The notes: generated by a model from the letters alone, not told the origin. A DNA stretch of 64,000 nucleotides from Lutibacter sp. (GCA_027449025.1 DAIDMK010000009.1:1-64000); one strand, 5' to 3'. Positions 10,260-20,316 are shown, counted from the first letter of the stretch. Numbers and translations are program-made.

Positions 10260-11399
10260 ATGAAAAAGAGATTAGGATTTGCATTAATGGTTATTATACT
10301 AGTTGTAAAGACCTATGCGCAAGAAAATTATAATCCAATTACCACAGCCGCTCCATTTCTATTGATTGCGCCAGATGCTCGCGCTGGGGGAATGGGAGAT
10401 GTTGGCGTTGCAACTTCGCCCGACTCTTATTCACAACACTGGAATGCCTCGAAATTTGCATTTATGGATGCGCAATTTATGGTGGGCATTGTTTATACAC
10501 CCTGGTTGCGGGAGTTGACAAATGACGTTTTTGTTGGAGGTTTCTCATTTGCAAATAAGATAGATGAAAGAAGCGCTTGGGCGGCAAGTTTAAAGTATTT
10601 TGATTTAGGGGAAATTGAACTTCGACAAACAGGAGATGCTGACGAGGTGCCTACAATTGAAAAATTAAATGAATTTTCTTTAGATGGCTCCTATGCTTTA
10701 AAGCTGAGCGAAACATACTCAATGGGCGTAACCCTGCGCTATATTCGTTCTGATTTGGGGATTAAATCTGTGGATTTATCAACAAATCCAGTAAACACTT
10801 TTGCCGTCGATATTTCTGGGTTTTATCAATCTGAGGAAAAAAATTATGGCAATTTTAATGGTGTTTGGAGAGGTGGTTTTAATGTTTCAAATATTGGTCC
10901 AAAAGTTTCTTATACAAATGATGGACAAGAAAACTATATCCCGACAAATTTAAAACTTGGGGGTGGTTTTGATTTTATTTTAGACAGAAGCAACAATGTA
11001 AGCATCAATTTAGAATTTAATAAATTATTGGTGCCTACACCAAGTGTTTCCGTTTATGAAGATGGTAAAGCGCCTTATAAACAAGAAGATGTGAATTTTT
11101 TTGAGGGTATTTTTAAATCATTTAGTGATGCACCGGATGGATTTAGTGAAGAAATTAAAGAAGTTACCTGGGGATTGGGTGCAGAATATATGTACGACAA
11201 TGCTTTTGCTTTAAGAGCGGGGTATTTTAATGAAAGTGATTTAAAAGGGGCTCGCAAATATTTTACGGTTGGTACCGGATTTAAGTTTAAAAGTTCTAAA
11301 CTTGATATTTCCTATTTAATAAATGCTTCAGATGTTAAAAATCCACTTGAAAATACGCTTCGATTCTCCCTATCAATTGATTTTGGAAATTCATATTAA
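10260..11399 (+). CDS. porV: type IX secretion system outer membrane protein PorV (LptO)
   Basis: The 379-residue protein has a cleavable signal ending near KTYAQ and a FadL-like beta-barrel with the PorV-typical start TTAAPFLLIAPDARAGGMGD. That is followed by QHWNASKFAFM and a barrel ending in a terminal aromatic strand. PorV shuttles type IX cargo from the translocon to the PorU-containing attachment complex in the outer membrane. It is followed 33 bp later by a cytidine deaminase gene, as in other Flavobacteriaceae. The expected upstream partner porU is absent from this position. Confidence 0.9.
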   Translation: MKKRLGFALMVIILVVKTYAQENYNPITTAAPFLLIAPDARAGGMGDVGVATSPDSYSQHWNASKFAFMDAQFMVGIVYTPWLRELTNDVFVGGFSFANKIDERSAWAASLKYFDLGEIELRQTGDADEVPTIEKLNEFSLDGSYALKLSETYSMGVTLRYIRSDLGIKSVDLSTNPVNTFAVDISGFYQSEEKNYGNFNGVWRGGFNVSNIGPKVSYTNDGQENYIPTNLKLGGGFDFILDRSNNVSINLEFNKLLVPTPSVSVYEDGKAPYKQEDVNFFEGIFKSFSDAPDGFSEEIKEVTWGLGAEYMYDNAFALRAGYFNESDLKGARKYFTVGTGFKFKSSKLDISYLINASDVKNPLENTLRFSLSIDFGNSY

Positions 11400-11432
11400 G
11401 AAACCAACTAATTACCATAACAAAATTTGTTA

Positions 11433-11915
11433 ATGAAGAAAATTGAAATTAAAACCCAAATTACCATTTTTGGCTCCACTGAAGAATTGCCAACCATCGT
11501 AAATGATTTGATGAATAGAGCCATTGAAGCCAAACAAAATGCCTACGCACCTTATTCTAAGTTTAAAGTTGGCGCTGCCATGCTTTTGGAAGACGGAACC
11601 ATTATAACAGGAAACAATCAGGAAAACGCCGCGTATCCTTCTGGAATATGTGCAGAGCGCGTTGCTGTTTGGAAAGTATCTTCGGAATTTCCCAATAAAA
11701 AAATACTGAAGCTGGCCATTTCTGCGAGCTCATCATCCCAAATCCTTACGAAACCTGTTGCACCTTGCGGGGCTTGCAGGCAGACCTTATCGGAATATGA
11801 AATTAAGCAAAAAGATAATATTGAAGTTTATTTTATGGGTGAAGAAGGTGAAATTATTAAGACTGAATCGGTTTTAGATTTACTTCCAATAGCTTTCAAT
11901 AATACTTTTTTATAA
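11433..11915 (+). CDS. cdd: cytidine deaminase
   Basis: This 160-residue protein has the zinc-dependent deaminase signature CAERVA (first ligand Cys and catalytic Glu) and PCGACRQ (two further zinc cysteines). The N-terminal YAPYSKFKVGAA and GNNQENAAYPSG blocks fit cytidine rather than dCMP or guanine deaminases. It converts cytidine or deoxycytidine to uridine for pyrimidine salvage in the cytoplasm. I use the ATG at 11433; a TTG six bases upstream is less likely. The globin gene begins 7 bp after the stop. Confidence 0.92.
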   Translation: MKKIEIKTQITIFGSTEELPTIVNDLMNRAIEAKQNAYAPYSKFKVGAAMLLEDGTIITGNNQENAAYPSGICAERVAVWKVSSEFPNKKILKLAISASSSSQILTKPVAPCGACRQTLSEYEIKQKDNIEVYFMGEEGEIIKTESVLDLLPIAFNNTFL

Positions 11916-11922
11916 AAACTGA

Positions 11923-12309
11923 ATGAAGCGAGCTATTGAAAATCGAGAGGATATTTACTTGCTGGTAAAAGATTTTTACGTAAAATTAATGAATGATGAT
12001 TTATTGCATCATTTTTTTTCAGCATTTTCCGATCCTGAGTTGTTAGAGAAACATTTACAAATTTTAGTCGATTTTTGGGATAATATCCTTTTTTTTTCAG
12101 GTACCTATCAAAAAAATGCGTTGCGACCTCACTTAGATTTACAACTAAAAAAGCCTTTTAAAAGCGAACATTTTAATCAATGGCTTTTGCATTTCAATAA
12201 CACCGTTGATGAACATTTTATAGGCGAAATTGCGCATGCAGCCAAATCACGCGCACTTTCTATTGCAACAGTAATGCAAATTAAAATAGCGGAACTGGAC
12301 AAGCAATAA
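11923..12309 (+). CDS. group III truncated hemoglobin
   Basis: The 128-residue protein matches group III truncated globins, with the family pattern HFNQWLLHFNNTVDEHF followed by AKSRALSIA. His83 is the probable proximal haem ligand. Such globins bind O2 or NO in the cytoplasm; a role in nitrosative stress or oxygen handling is possible but not shown. It is tightly spaced after cdd (7 bp) and probably co-transcribed. A new promoter appears to start directly downstream for the synthase gene. Confidence 0.85.
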   Translation: MKRAIENREDIYLLVKDFYVKLMNDDLLHHFFSAFSDPELLEKHLQILVDFWDNILFFSGTYQKNALRPHLDLQLKKPFKSEHFNQWLLHFNNTVDEHFIGEIAHAAKSRALSIATVMQIKIAELDKQ

Positions 12310-12319
12310 AAAAACTTGG

Positions 12320-12327
12320 TATATTTG
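12320..12327 (+). promoter_or_regulatory. candidate -7 element before the FabH-type gene
   Basis: TATATTTG is an exact match to TAnnTTTG and ends 17 bp before the start codon. No clear TTG is seen at the -33 position, so this is a partial match. Confidence 0.4.
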
Positions 12328-12344
12328 CATTTTAAATAAATACA

Positions 12345-13415
12345 ATGACAATAAATTCAGTAATAACAGGAACAGGAAGCTATATCCCTACAGTGGTTAA
12401 AAAAAATTCAGATTTTTTAACCAATCAATTTCTAAATGATGATGGCACGCCTTTTGGCTATGAAAATGATGTTGTGATTGAAAAATTCAAGTCGATTACC
12501 GGTATCGAGGAACGACGCTATGCAAGTCCCGAACTTAACTCATCCGATTTGGCATTTTTTGCTGCAGAAAAAGCAATTGCCGATGCTAAAATTAATCAGG
12601 AAGATTTAAATTATATAATTTTAGCACATAATTTTGGAGACGTAAATAGTGTTGCCAACCAAAGCGATATATTACCAAGTTTGGCTTCAAGGGTAAAACA
12701 CAGATTGGGCATAAAAAACCCGAATTGTGTTGCTTATGACATTCTTTTTGGGTGTCCAGGATGGATTCAAGGGATGATTCAGGCTGAAGCTTATATAAAA
12801 TCTGGAATGGCAAAAAAATGTTTGGTGATTGGTACTGAAACACTTTCAAGAGTTTTAGATGACCACGACAGGGATTCAATGATTTACTCTGATGGTGCAG
12901 GTGCGTGTGTGGTTGAGGCTGTTGAAAGCAATATTAATACTGGTATTTTAAGTTTCGCTGCGCAAACCTATACTTTTGAAGAATGCTATTATTTGTTTTT
13001 TGGGAAATCATATGATAAAACTGAGGATGAGAAAGTGCGTTATATAAAAATGTACGGTAGAAAAATATATGAGTTTGGATTGAACTTCGTTCCAATGGCT
13101 ATGAAAGAGGCATTGGATAAAAGTGGTATTGATATTTTGGATGTAAAGAAAATATTAATTCATCAGGCCAATGAAAAAATGGACGAGGCCATTATTAAAC
13201 GATTTTACAGATTATACAAAACAGATATTCCAAACGCCGTGATGCCAATGAGCATTCATACATTGGGAAATAGTTCTGTAGCCACGGTAATTACCCTGTT
13301 TGATCTAATCAAACACGGAAACCTAAAACCTCACAGTCTGAATAAAGGCGATGTGATATTGATGGCTTCAGTGGGGGCGGGGATGAATATAAACGCGATA
13401 GCGTATAAATATTAA
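12345..13415 (+). CDS. 3-oxoacyl-ACP synthase III family protein
   Basis: The 356-residue thiolase-fold protein has the FabH-type triad: a Cys in DILFGCPGW, a His in IHQANEKMDE and an Asn in HTLGNSSVAT. DGAGACVVEA matches the family as well. FabH enzymes condense acyl-CoA with malonyl-ACP to start fatty acid synthesis. At 356 residues it is longer than a standard FabH (about 320-335), with an extended N-terminal segment. It may therefore be one of the divergent paralogues that flavobacteria use for branched starters or specialised lipids. Confidence 0.85.
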   Translation: MTINSVITGTGSYIPTVVKKNSDFLTNQFLNDDGTPFGYENDVVIEKFKSITGIEERRYASPELNSSDLAFFAAEKAIADAKINQEDLNYIILAHNFGDVNSVANQSDILPSLASRVKHRLGIKNPNCVAYDILFGCPGWIQGMIQAEAYIKSGMAKKCLVIGTETLSRVLDDHDRDSMIYSDGAGACVVEAVESNINTGILSFAAQTYTFEECYYLFFGKSYDKTEDEKVRYIKMYGRKIYEFGLNFVPMAMKEALDKSGIDILDVKKILIHQANEKMDEAIIKRFYRLYKTDIPNAVMPMSIHTLGNSSVATVITLFDLIKHGNLKPHSLNKGDVILMASVGAGMNINAIAYKY

Positions 13416-13439
13416 AACTGTTAAAATATTATTGAAATT

Positions 13440-13461
13440 AGCCCGTTTATCGGGCTTTTTT
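13440..13461 (+). terminator. Rho-independent terminator after the FabH-type gene
   Basis: AGCCCG-TTTAT-CGGGCT is followed by a T-run on the plus strand. The convergent gene ends at 13460. Confidence 0.8.
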
Positions 13462-14974
13462 AGGCCTCTTTTTTACTGGAAACTTCTAAAATGGCTGCTG
13501 CCAAATAATCAAAAATACTGCTTGCGGTAAAAGTTTCATAACCAGTTGTTGGGAAAGCGATATCCGCCGTTTTTCCGTGAAAATAAACACCCAATATTGC
13601 CGCATTTACTGGCTCGTAACCTTGGGCAATAAGTCCAGTAATCAATCCTGTCAACACATCACCGCTTCCTCCAGTTGCAAGAGCCGGATTCCCGGTTGAA
13701 TTGAAATAAAGCTGATCATTTTGGATAACAACAGTATGCGCTCCTTTTATAACGAATATCGCCGAATACTTTTTTGAAAATTCCGATACCTTTTCAAGTT
13801 TTTCGTAATCGTTTTTCCAAGCACCAATCAATCGCTCCAATTCTTTTGGATGCGGAGTTAAAACAGTGTTTTTGGGTAAATAATTCAGCAATATTTGATT
13901 TTTTGAAAGCAAATTAATACCATCGGCATCAATTACCAAAGGCAATTTATTGTCTTTTATAAAATTTTCAAAACCTTGTGCAGTTTTATCTGTGGTTCCC
14001 ATTCCCGGTCCGATGCCAATAACGGTCGGATTTGTTTTAAAATTGAAATAAGCTAATTCGTCATCAGTATCAACCTCAACCATCGCTTCCGGTACAGATA
14101 CTTGTAAGATAGGATAACCACACTTTGGAATATAAGCAGAGACCAATCCGCTTCCAATTTTAGAGGCTGCTTTTGAAGCCAAAGTAACCGCGCCCATTTT
14201 ACCATAACTTCCACCAATAATCAGCGAATGCCCATAAGTGCCTTTGTGACCCCATTTATTGCGGGTTTTGTATATTGGAATAATGTCTGCCAGTGTTGTA
14301 TATTGAGTTTTAGGTTTTAAACTTTCAATATAATTTTGGTCTAAACCTATATCAATAACCTCCCAAGTATTAACATAGCCTTTATTTTCTGGTAATAAAA
14401 AAGCTGTTTTTGGAGTTTGAAATGTGAGAATATGGCTAGATTTTAAAACAGAAGCTGCGTCGGTAACCGATTTGTCTCCAAACAATCCTGAAGGGAAGTC
14501 TATGGTTAAGACGAAAACTTTTTTACTGTTAAGATATTGGATTAATTTTTTGGTGAATCCTTCTGGATTTCTGCTAAGCCCATTTCCGAAAATAGCATCA
14601 ACAACTACATCATTAGCATCAATTTCTGGAAAATCTTGCTCCTTGTTTAGTTCGATTGGGGTTAAGCCAATTTCAACCAACCTGTTATGATTAACTATAA
14701 ATTCTTCAGTTCGCTTATCGCTGAAATTAACGATATAGCAATTTACGCGATAGTTATGTTTATGTAAATGCCGCGCAATCACCAAGCCGTCACCACCATT
14801 ATTTCCGATTCCACAAAATACATGAAAGTTAATACTTTCCCCCTGAAACTTGTTGTGCAACCATTGAAAGCAACTTGTGGCGGCAGCTTCCATTAAATCG
14901 ACAGCAGTAATGCCTTTATTTTTAATGGTTGCTTTATCGGTTTTTGCTGTTTGTTGTGGCGAGAGAATGTACAT
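13460..14974 (-). CDS. nnr: bifunctional NAD(P)H-hydrate epimerase / ADP-dependent dehydratase
   Basis: The 504-residue protein fuses two repair enzymes. The N-terminal YjeF domain (about 1-210) has GNNGGDGLV and DAIFGNG and epimerises damaged NAD(P)HX. The C-terminal ribokinase-like domain (about 225-500) has GSYGKMGAVTLA, VLTPHPKELERL and NPALATGGSGDVLTG. That domain dehydrates S-NAD(P)HX using ADP. Both domains look complete. It is convergent with the FabH-type gene across a shared terminator. Confidence 0.93.
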   Translation of the reverse strand: MYILSPQQTAKTDKATIKNKGITAVDLMEAAATSCFQWLHNKFQGESINFHVFCGIGNNGGDGLVIARHLHKHNYRVNCYIVNFSDKRTEEFIVNHNRLVEIGLTPIELNKEQDFPEIDANDVVVDAIFGNGLSRNPEGFTKKLIQYLNSKKVFVLTIDFPSGLFGDKSVTDAASVLKSSHILTFQTPKTAFLLPENKGYVNTWEVIDIGLDQNYIESLKPKTQYTTLADIIPIYKTRNKWGHKGTYGHSLIIGGSYGKMGAVTLASKAASKIGSGLVSAYIPKCGYPILQVSVPEAMVEVDTDDELAYFNFKTNPTVIGIGPGMGTTDKTAQGFENFIKDNKLPLVIDADGINLLSKNQILLNYLPKNTVLTPHPKELERLIGAWKNDYEKLEKVSEFSKKYSAIFVIKGAHTVVIQNDQLYFNSTGNPALATGGSGDVLTGLITGLIAQGYEPVNAAILGVYFHGKTADIAFPTTGYETFTASSIFDYLAAAILEVSSKKEA

Positions 14975-14978
14975 TGCA

Positions 14979-15018
14979 GTTTAAAGTTTAAAGTTTAAAG
15001 TTTCAAAGTTTAAAGCCA
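14979..15018. repeat. short tandem AAAGTTT-type repeat
   Basis: Several copies of a 7-bp AAAGTTT unit occur in the gap upstream of nnr. This simple repeat is of a kind scattered through flavobacterial intergenic DNA and has no visible coding role. Confidence 0.6.
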
Positions 15019-15115
15019 ACAAGCCGAAAGTTTAAATGTTACAAGATACGAGAATTAAAAACTAACAACTAACAACTCGTAACTTAACACACATAACTAA
15101 ACCACAATTCACAAT

Positions 15116-16069
15116 TTAACCTTTAAAAACACCCATATTGGCGTATTTTTCCATACGTTTTTTTACGAGTTCATTAGGCGTCAGCTTTTTTAATTTATCA
15201 TATGCTTTCAAAATGGTTTTTTCAACTTCTTTAAAGGCAGTTTCTCTGTCAAAATGGGCGCCACCTAGAGGTTCTTTAATGATTCCATCAATCAATTTTT
15301 GCTTTTTCATGTCTTCCGCAGTCAATTTTAAAGCTTCTGCAGCCTCTTCTTTATGTTCCCAGCTTCGCCATAAGATAGAAGAACAAGACTCAGGAGAAAT
15401 AACGCTATACCACGTATTTTCCATCATATAAACTTGGTCGCCAACACCAATTCCCAACGCACCACCCGAAGCGCCTTCACCAATTACTATGGTAATAATT
15501 GGGGTTTTTAAACGTGTCATTTCAAAAATATTGCGTGCAATGGCTTCACCTTGTCCGCGTTCCTCAGCTTCCAATCCAGGATAAGCACCAGGTGTGTCTA
15601 AGAAAGTAACTACAGGAATGCTAAATTTTTCAGCCATTTTCATCAATCGTAATGCTTTTCTATAGCCTTCAGGATTGGACATTCCAAAATTTCTATATTG
15701 GCGTGTTTTAGTGTTATATCCTTTTTGCTGACCAATAAACATGAATGATTGATTTCCTATTTTTCCCAATCCACCAATCATAGCTTTATCATCTCTAAAT
15801 GTTCGGTCGCCGTGTAATTCCATAAATGTTTCACCTGCAAACGCTGTGATATGATCTAAGGAATATGGTCTGCTAGGATGGCGGGAAAGTTGCACTCTTT
15901 GCCAAGAAGTCAGGTTTTTATATATTTCAGTTTTGGTCTTTAGCAATTTTTTTTCAATGTTTTTACAACTTTCGGTCATATCAACATCACTTTCTTTACC
16001 AATTAAAACACATTTGTCATACTGTTCCTCTAATTCTTTAATTGGCAATTCAAAATCTAAATATTCCAT
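15116..16069 (-). CDS. accA: acetyl-CoA carboxylase carboxyltransferase subunit alpha
   Basis: The 317-residue protein aligns over its whole length with AccA: an N-terminal helical part, then the crotonase-like core with [29 protein letters not shown] and [12 protein letters not shown], and the C-terminal [12 protein letters not shown]. With AccD it transfers carboxyl from biotin to acetyl-CoA, making malonyl-CoA. It sits alone rather than next to accD, which is common. The start at 16069 gives the usual [14 protein letters not shown]-terminus. Confidence 0.96.
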   Translation of the reverse strand: MEYLDFELPIKELEEQYDKCVLIGKESDVDMTESCKNIEKKLLKTKTEIYKNLTSWQRVQLSRHPSRPYSLDHITAFAGETFMELHGDRTFRDDKAMIGGLGKIGNQSFMFIGQQKGYNTKTRQYRNFGMSNPEGYRKALRLMKMAEKFSIPVVTFLDTPGAYPGLEAEERGQGEAIARNIFEMTRLKTPIITIVIGEGASGGALGIGVGDQVYMMENTWYSVISPESCSSILWRSWEHKEEAAEALKLTAEDMKKQKLIDGIIKEPLGGAHFDRETAFKEVEKTILKAYDKLKKLTPNELVKKRMEKYANMGVFKG

Positions 16070-16121
16070 ATTTTAAAGTTTGGTTGAACTACAAAGATAA
16101 CAACTAATCAATTTTAGAAAG

Positions 16122-17006
16122 TTAAATTATAGTCTTTTTTTTGTTTTTTAAAATTCCGTTAACAACAACAATCAATAAAATTACTGTTGCCCCAATATAA
16201 AATTGCGTGCTCATTTTTTCTTTTTCGCCAAATATCAACACTGCTAAAATGATACCGTAAACGGGCTCTAAATTTAAAGTGAGAATGACAGTAAAAGGTG
16301 TTAAATGCTTCATTATTTTTACTGATACAATAAAAGCATAAGCAGTACAAATACTGCTTAATATCAATAAATAAATAAAGTCGTTACTATTTAAAGAGAA
16401 TTGTTCAAAAGTAAATCCCGTAGTTGCAAAAACATAAAGTGTAATAAAGCCCACACCAAAAAGCAATTGATAAAAAGAAATTACCTCTGCTGTGTATTTT
16501 CTTACATATAAACCGTTAAGAACTGTAAACAGCACCGATAAAAAGGAGGCAATTAAGGCGTATATAATTCCCCGCGTGTAGCCGCCTTCAAAATTTAAGA
16601 TGATATACAAACCAGCTATTACTATAAGTCCGAACAGCAATTCCAGAAAATTAATGCGTCTTCTGAAAAACAAAGGTTCTAAAAATGAGGTAAATAAGGC
16701 ACCTGTACTCAAGGCAATTAAAGCAACAGATACATTTGCAACCTTAATTGACGAGAAAAAAAAGATCCAATGTACCGCAATGATAACACCGCCAATAAAA
16801 AATTTTAGCAATGCTTTTGGTCCTATGCTAAGCGACTTTTTTTTAATGATAAAATAAATGAACACAAATATTACCGCAAAAAGCATTCGATACCAAACCA
16901 ATGGTATGGCATTGACGCTTATTAAGGCACCTAAAATGGCTGTAAATCCCCAAATAAATACTAGTAAATGGAGATGGAGGTAGTTTTTTAGCTTAGTTTT
17001 TGGCAT
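16122..17006 (-). CDS. EamA/DMT family transporter
   Basis: This 294-residue membrane protein has about ten hydrophobic segments in two homologous halves, typical of EamA drug/metabolite exporters (start HLHLLVFIWGFTAILG). The substrate is unknown. Its start overlaps the 3' end of the upstream permease gene by 14 bp, so the two are co-transcribed. Confidence 0.85.
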   Translation of the reverse strand: MPKTKLKNYLHLHLLVFIWGFTAILGALISVNAIPLVWYRMLFAVIFVFIYFIIKKKSLSIGPKALLKFFIGGVIIAVHWIFFFSSIKVANVSVALIALSTGALFTSFLEPLFFRRRINFLELLFGLIVIAGLYIILNFEGGYTRGIIYALIASFLSVLFTVLNGLYVRKYTAEVISFYQLLFGVGFITLYVFATTGFTFEQFSLNSNDFIYLLILSSICTAYAFIVSVKIMKHLTPFTVILTLNLEPVYGIILAVLIFGEKEKMSTQFYIGATVILLIVVVNGILKNKKKTII

Positions 17007-18081
17007 TCTTCAAGTATAAATATATTGCTAATGCACCAAATACAATATTTGGTAACCAAACTACAAATAATGAATTTTTTTCGGCGCCGGCACCCAAAAC
17101 TTCAGCAATTTTAAGTAAAAATACATAAACAAACATTAAAGAGATACCGATAGCCAAATTAACGCCCATGCCACCTCTACGTTTTTTTGAGGCCAGTGAA
17201 ACGGCTAAAAATGTTAAAATATAAGATGATACTGGCAAGCTGGTTCTTTTATGAAGTTCAACCAAATAAACATTTAAATTACTAACACCTCTGTCTTTTG
17301 AAGTATTGATAAATTCATTCAATTTGATTGAATTCATTTCTTTTGCCATATAATCAATATTAATTAAATCTTCGTCTGTAAAACTAAAAGTTGTATCTAA
17401 TTTTGGACCCGATTCAATAATGTCCCTATCCTTTAAAAGAAATCTTTTTTTATAGTTGATTAATTGAAAAGTGCTGTCCGCTTCCCTCCAACGAATATTG
17501 TCTGCAAACAATTTATATTTTAGCTGTGTGCCTTCAAACTTTTCATACGAAAAATTATAGCCCACGTTAGCATCAACAGTATAGCTTTTTAGAAACACAT
17601 AATCATTTGGCCCCAATTGCAAGTTAATATTGGTTAAATAATTAGTGTTTAATTGTTTCTTTTTTAAATAATTTCTGTTGAATTCTTCAAATGTTTTATT
17701 GCTGTTTGGAACCACAAAATGGTTCATAATCAATGCAAATACAGTTACAATGGATGCGCCAATAAAATAAGGTTTTAAAAAACGCGTAAATGATATTTTT
17801 GCAGAGTGAATGGCAATAACTTCAGTATTTCCGGCAAGTTTTGATGTAAAAAATATGACGGCAATAAACAAGGCCAATGGCATAAAAGTATTGCCATAAA
17901 TGATGATGAAATTTAAGTAATAGTCTTTAAGAATTTCTGGCAACTCCAAATCGGCTTGCCGCAAAAATTTATCGACTTTTTCCGACACATCAATAGCAAT
18001 GGCAATTGGAATTAATAACATTAATACCAACAGAAATGAGCTTAAATATTTTTTTAGTATGTATTTGTCGAGTATTCTCAA
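16993..18081 (-). CDS. LptF/LptG-type permease (YjgP/YjgQ family)
   Basis: The 362-residue protein has the typical order of the family: two or three N-terminal membrane segments (start ILDKYILKKYLSSF), a periplasmic jellyroll region of about 160 residues, and three C-terminal membrane segments. LptF and LptG form the inner-membrane channel that lifts LPS into the Lpt bridge. I cannot decide between LptF and LptG. The gene is the first of a two-gene unit with the EamA transporter. Confidence 0.85.
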   Translation of the reverse strand: MRILDKYILKKYLSSFLLVLMLLIPIAIAIDVSEKVDKFLRQADLELPEILKDYYLNFIIIYGNTFMPLALFIAVIFFTSKLAGNTEVIAIHSAKISFTRFLKPYFIGASIVTVFALIMNHFVVPNSNKTFEEFNRNYLKKKQLNTNYLTNINLQLGPNDYVFLKSYTVDANVGYNFSYEKFEGTQLKYKLFADNIRWREADSTFQLINYKKRFLLKDRDIIESGPKLDTTFSFTDEDLINIDYMAKEMNSIKLNEFINTSKDRGVSNLNVYLVELHKRTSLPVSSYILTFLAVSLASKKRRGGMGVNLAIGISLMFVYVFLLKIAEVLGAGAEKNSLFVVWLPNIVFGALAIYLYLKNAKN

Positions 18082-18214
18082 GTTAATTGTTTAATCGTGT
18101 AAACGTTGAATTGTGTAATCGTTTTTTTGATTATTTGTTTAATAAATCTAATTGAATTTTTTAGACTTTTCTCCCTTCTCCCTTCTCTCTTTTCAATTAT
18201 CAATTTTTCATTGA

Positions 18215-19345
18215 TTACATCCTATTTTCCATCTGTTTTATCATCTTGTTTTTCCAAGGCGTAAAATCTCCGGCTAATATATGCTTTCTTGCTTCACGAA
18301 CCAACCATAAATAAAAACCCAAATTGTGTATGGAAGCTATTTGTTTTCCCAGCAATTCTTTTGAGATAAATAAATGACGCAAATACGCTTTTGAATACAT
18401 TTTGTCAACAAAAGTAATATCCATCTCATCAATGGGTGAAAAATCATTTTCCCATTTTTTATTTTTGATATTGATGGTTCCGTTGGCTGTAAATAACATG
18501 CCGTTACGCGCATTTCTGGTTGGCATCACACAGTCAAACATATCTATGCCCAAGGCGATATTTTCTAGAATATTGGCAGGTGTTCCCACGCCCATTAAAT
18601 AACGCGGTTTGTCCTCAGGTAAAATTGCGGTTACTATTTCAGTCATTTCATACATTTCTTCTGCTGGTTCTCCTACTGAAAGTCCGCCGATTGCATTCCC
18701 TTCCGCACCAACGGAAGCAATAAATTCGGCTGATTGTTTTCTTAAATCTTTATAAGTACTGCCTTGTACTATTGGGAAAAAAGCCTGACTATACCCATAT
18801 TTAAAAGGTGTTTTTTCTAAATGGGTGATGCAACGATTTAGCCAACGGTGGGTCATGTGCATGGATCGTTTTGCATAATTGTAATCGCAAGGATATGGAG
18901 TGCATTCATCAAATGCCATAATAATGTCTGCGCCTATAGTGCGCTGAATTTCCATCACATTTTCAGGGGTGAAGGTGTGATAGGAACCATCAATATGGCT
19001 TTTAAATTTCACGCCTTCTTCTTTAATTTTCCTATTTTCTGAAAGGGAATAGACTTGATAACCACCACTATCTGTCAAAATATTGCGATCCCAATTCATA
19101 AATTTATGCAAACCGCCGGCTTGCTCTAATATGGTTGTTTGCGGACGTAAATATAGGTGGTAAGTATTTCCTAAAATGATATCAGGGTTTATCTCGTCTT
19201 TTAATTCGCTTTGGTGTACGCCTTTTACGGAACCCACGGTGCCAACGGGCATAAAAATAGGCGTTTCAATTTCTCCGTGATCGGTAGTGATTACTCCTGC
19301 TCGCGCCTTGCTTTGAGGATCGGTTGTTTTTAGTTCAAATTGCAT
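18215..19345 (-). CDS. tgt: tRNA-guanine transglycosylase
   Basis: The 376-residue TIM-barrel protein has the catalytic and substrate motifs of bacterial Tgt: GNTYHLYLRP, DSGGYQVYSLS, GGLSVGEP, and FDCVMPTRNARNG with the nucleophilic Asp. It swaps guanine-34 for preQ1 in tRNAs with GUN anticodons. The usual zinc site CxCxxC before the conserved YSKAYLRHL helix is missing: the segment reads SPIDEMDITFVDK with no cysteine, while the His of ASIHNL remains. I believe this is shared by other Bacteroidetes Tgt proteins. The ATG at 19345 is preferred over a TTG nine bases upstream. Confidence 0.94.
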   Translation of the reverse strand: MQFELKTTDPQSKARAGVITTDHGEIETPIFMPVGTVGSVKGVHQSELKDEINPDIILGNTYHLYLRPQTTILEQAGGLHKFMNWDRNILTDSGGYQVYSLSENRKIKEEGVKFKSHIDGSYHTFTPENVMEIQRTIGADIIMAFDECTPYPCDYNYAKRSMHMTHRWLNRCITHLEKTPFKYGYSQAFFPIVQGSTYKDLRKQSAEFIASVGAEGNAIGGLSVGEPAEEMYEMTEIVTAILPEDKPRYLMGVGTPANILENIALGIDMFDCVMPTRNARNGMLFTANGTINIKNKKWENDFSPIDEMDITFVDKMYSKAYLRHLFISKELLGKQIASIHNLGFYLWLVREARKHILAGDFTPWKNKMIKQMENRM

Positions 19346-19462
19346 AGTCGGCAAAGATACTGATTAGAATTAAAGTTGAAAGTTAAAAGTTTGATTTAAA
19401 ATGCGGAAAGTTTGAAAATCGAATTTCCATCCCTCAATAACAAAGATAGAGAGTTCAAATTT

Positions 19463-20227
19463 TTATTTCTTTTGATGTGCATCTGTTGAAGCCTCTTCTG
19501 TTTTGGAGGAAACTGAAATCATATTATTGATTTCAAACATCTCTTTTTCAGTTAGTTCTCGCCATTCTCCAACTTTTAGGTCTGCTAATTTCACATTCAT
19601 AATACGGATGCGTTTTAGGCTGGTGACTTCATAATTCAAATAATCACACATTCTTCGGATTTGGCGATTTAAGCCTTGGATGAGCACAATTTTAAAGCTG
19701 TAATCATTTAATTTTGTGACCTTACATTTTTTGGTGATGGTGTCCAAAATTGGAAGTCCTCCACCCATTTTCTGAATAAATTCTGAAGTAATTGGTTGCC
19801 TTACCGATACGATATATTCTTTTTCATGATTGTTACCGGCTCTTAAAATCTTATTTACAATATCCCCGTCATTGGTCATAAAAATCAATCCTTGCGAGGG
19901 CTTGTCCAACCTTCCAACTGGGAAGAGTCGTTGCTGATGCTTGATAAAATCGACAATGTTATTAGGCTCTTTTAAATCGGTGGTGCAAACAATGCCAACT
20001 GGTTTGTTAAAAGCAATGTATAAAGTTTTGGGCTTTGCATTTAAAGGTTTGCCGTAAATTTTCACTACATCGCCTTCAAATACCCGATTCCCTAATTGTG
20101 TGGGTTTGTTATTAATGGTAACACAACCATCAACAATCAGTTTTTCTGCTTCTCTGCGCGAACAAATGCCTGTGCTACTGATGTATTTGTTTAAATTAAC
20201 TGAATTTTCGTTTGTTTTTTCCACCAT
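19463..20227 (-). CDS. rluF: 23S rRNA pseudouridine synthase (RluF-like)
   Basis: The 254-residue protein has an N-terminal S4 RNA-binding domain (LNKYISSTGICSRREAEKLI) and an RsuA/RluF catalytic domain with the nucleophile motif GRLDKPSQGL and the later GLNRQIRRMCDYL. The latter resembles RluF, which modifies U2604 in 23S rRNA. A few polar residues extend the C-terminus. RluB or RluE activity cannot be excluded from sequence alone. Confidence 0.85.
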   Translation of the reverse strand: MVEKTNENSVNLNKYISSTGICSRREAEKLIVDGCVTINNKPTQLGNRVFEGDVVKIYGKPLNAKPKTLYIAFNKPVGIVCTTDLKEPNNIVDFIKHQQRLFPVGRLDKPSQGLIFMTNDGDIVNKILRAGNNHEKEYIVSVRQPITSEFIQKMGGGLPILDTITKKCKVTKLNDYSFKIVLIQGLNRQIRRMCDYLNYEVTSLKRIRIMNVKLADLKVGEWRELTEKEMFEINNMISVSSKTEEASTDAHQKK

Positions 20228-20316
20228 TATTCATTTCAAAATGCAAAGCTAGTAAATAAAGTGCTACATTAAAAAGCGGCTAAAAAGTTGGCATAAAAAG
20301 ATTCAAATTTTCGACA

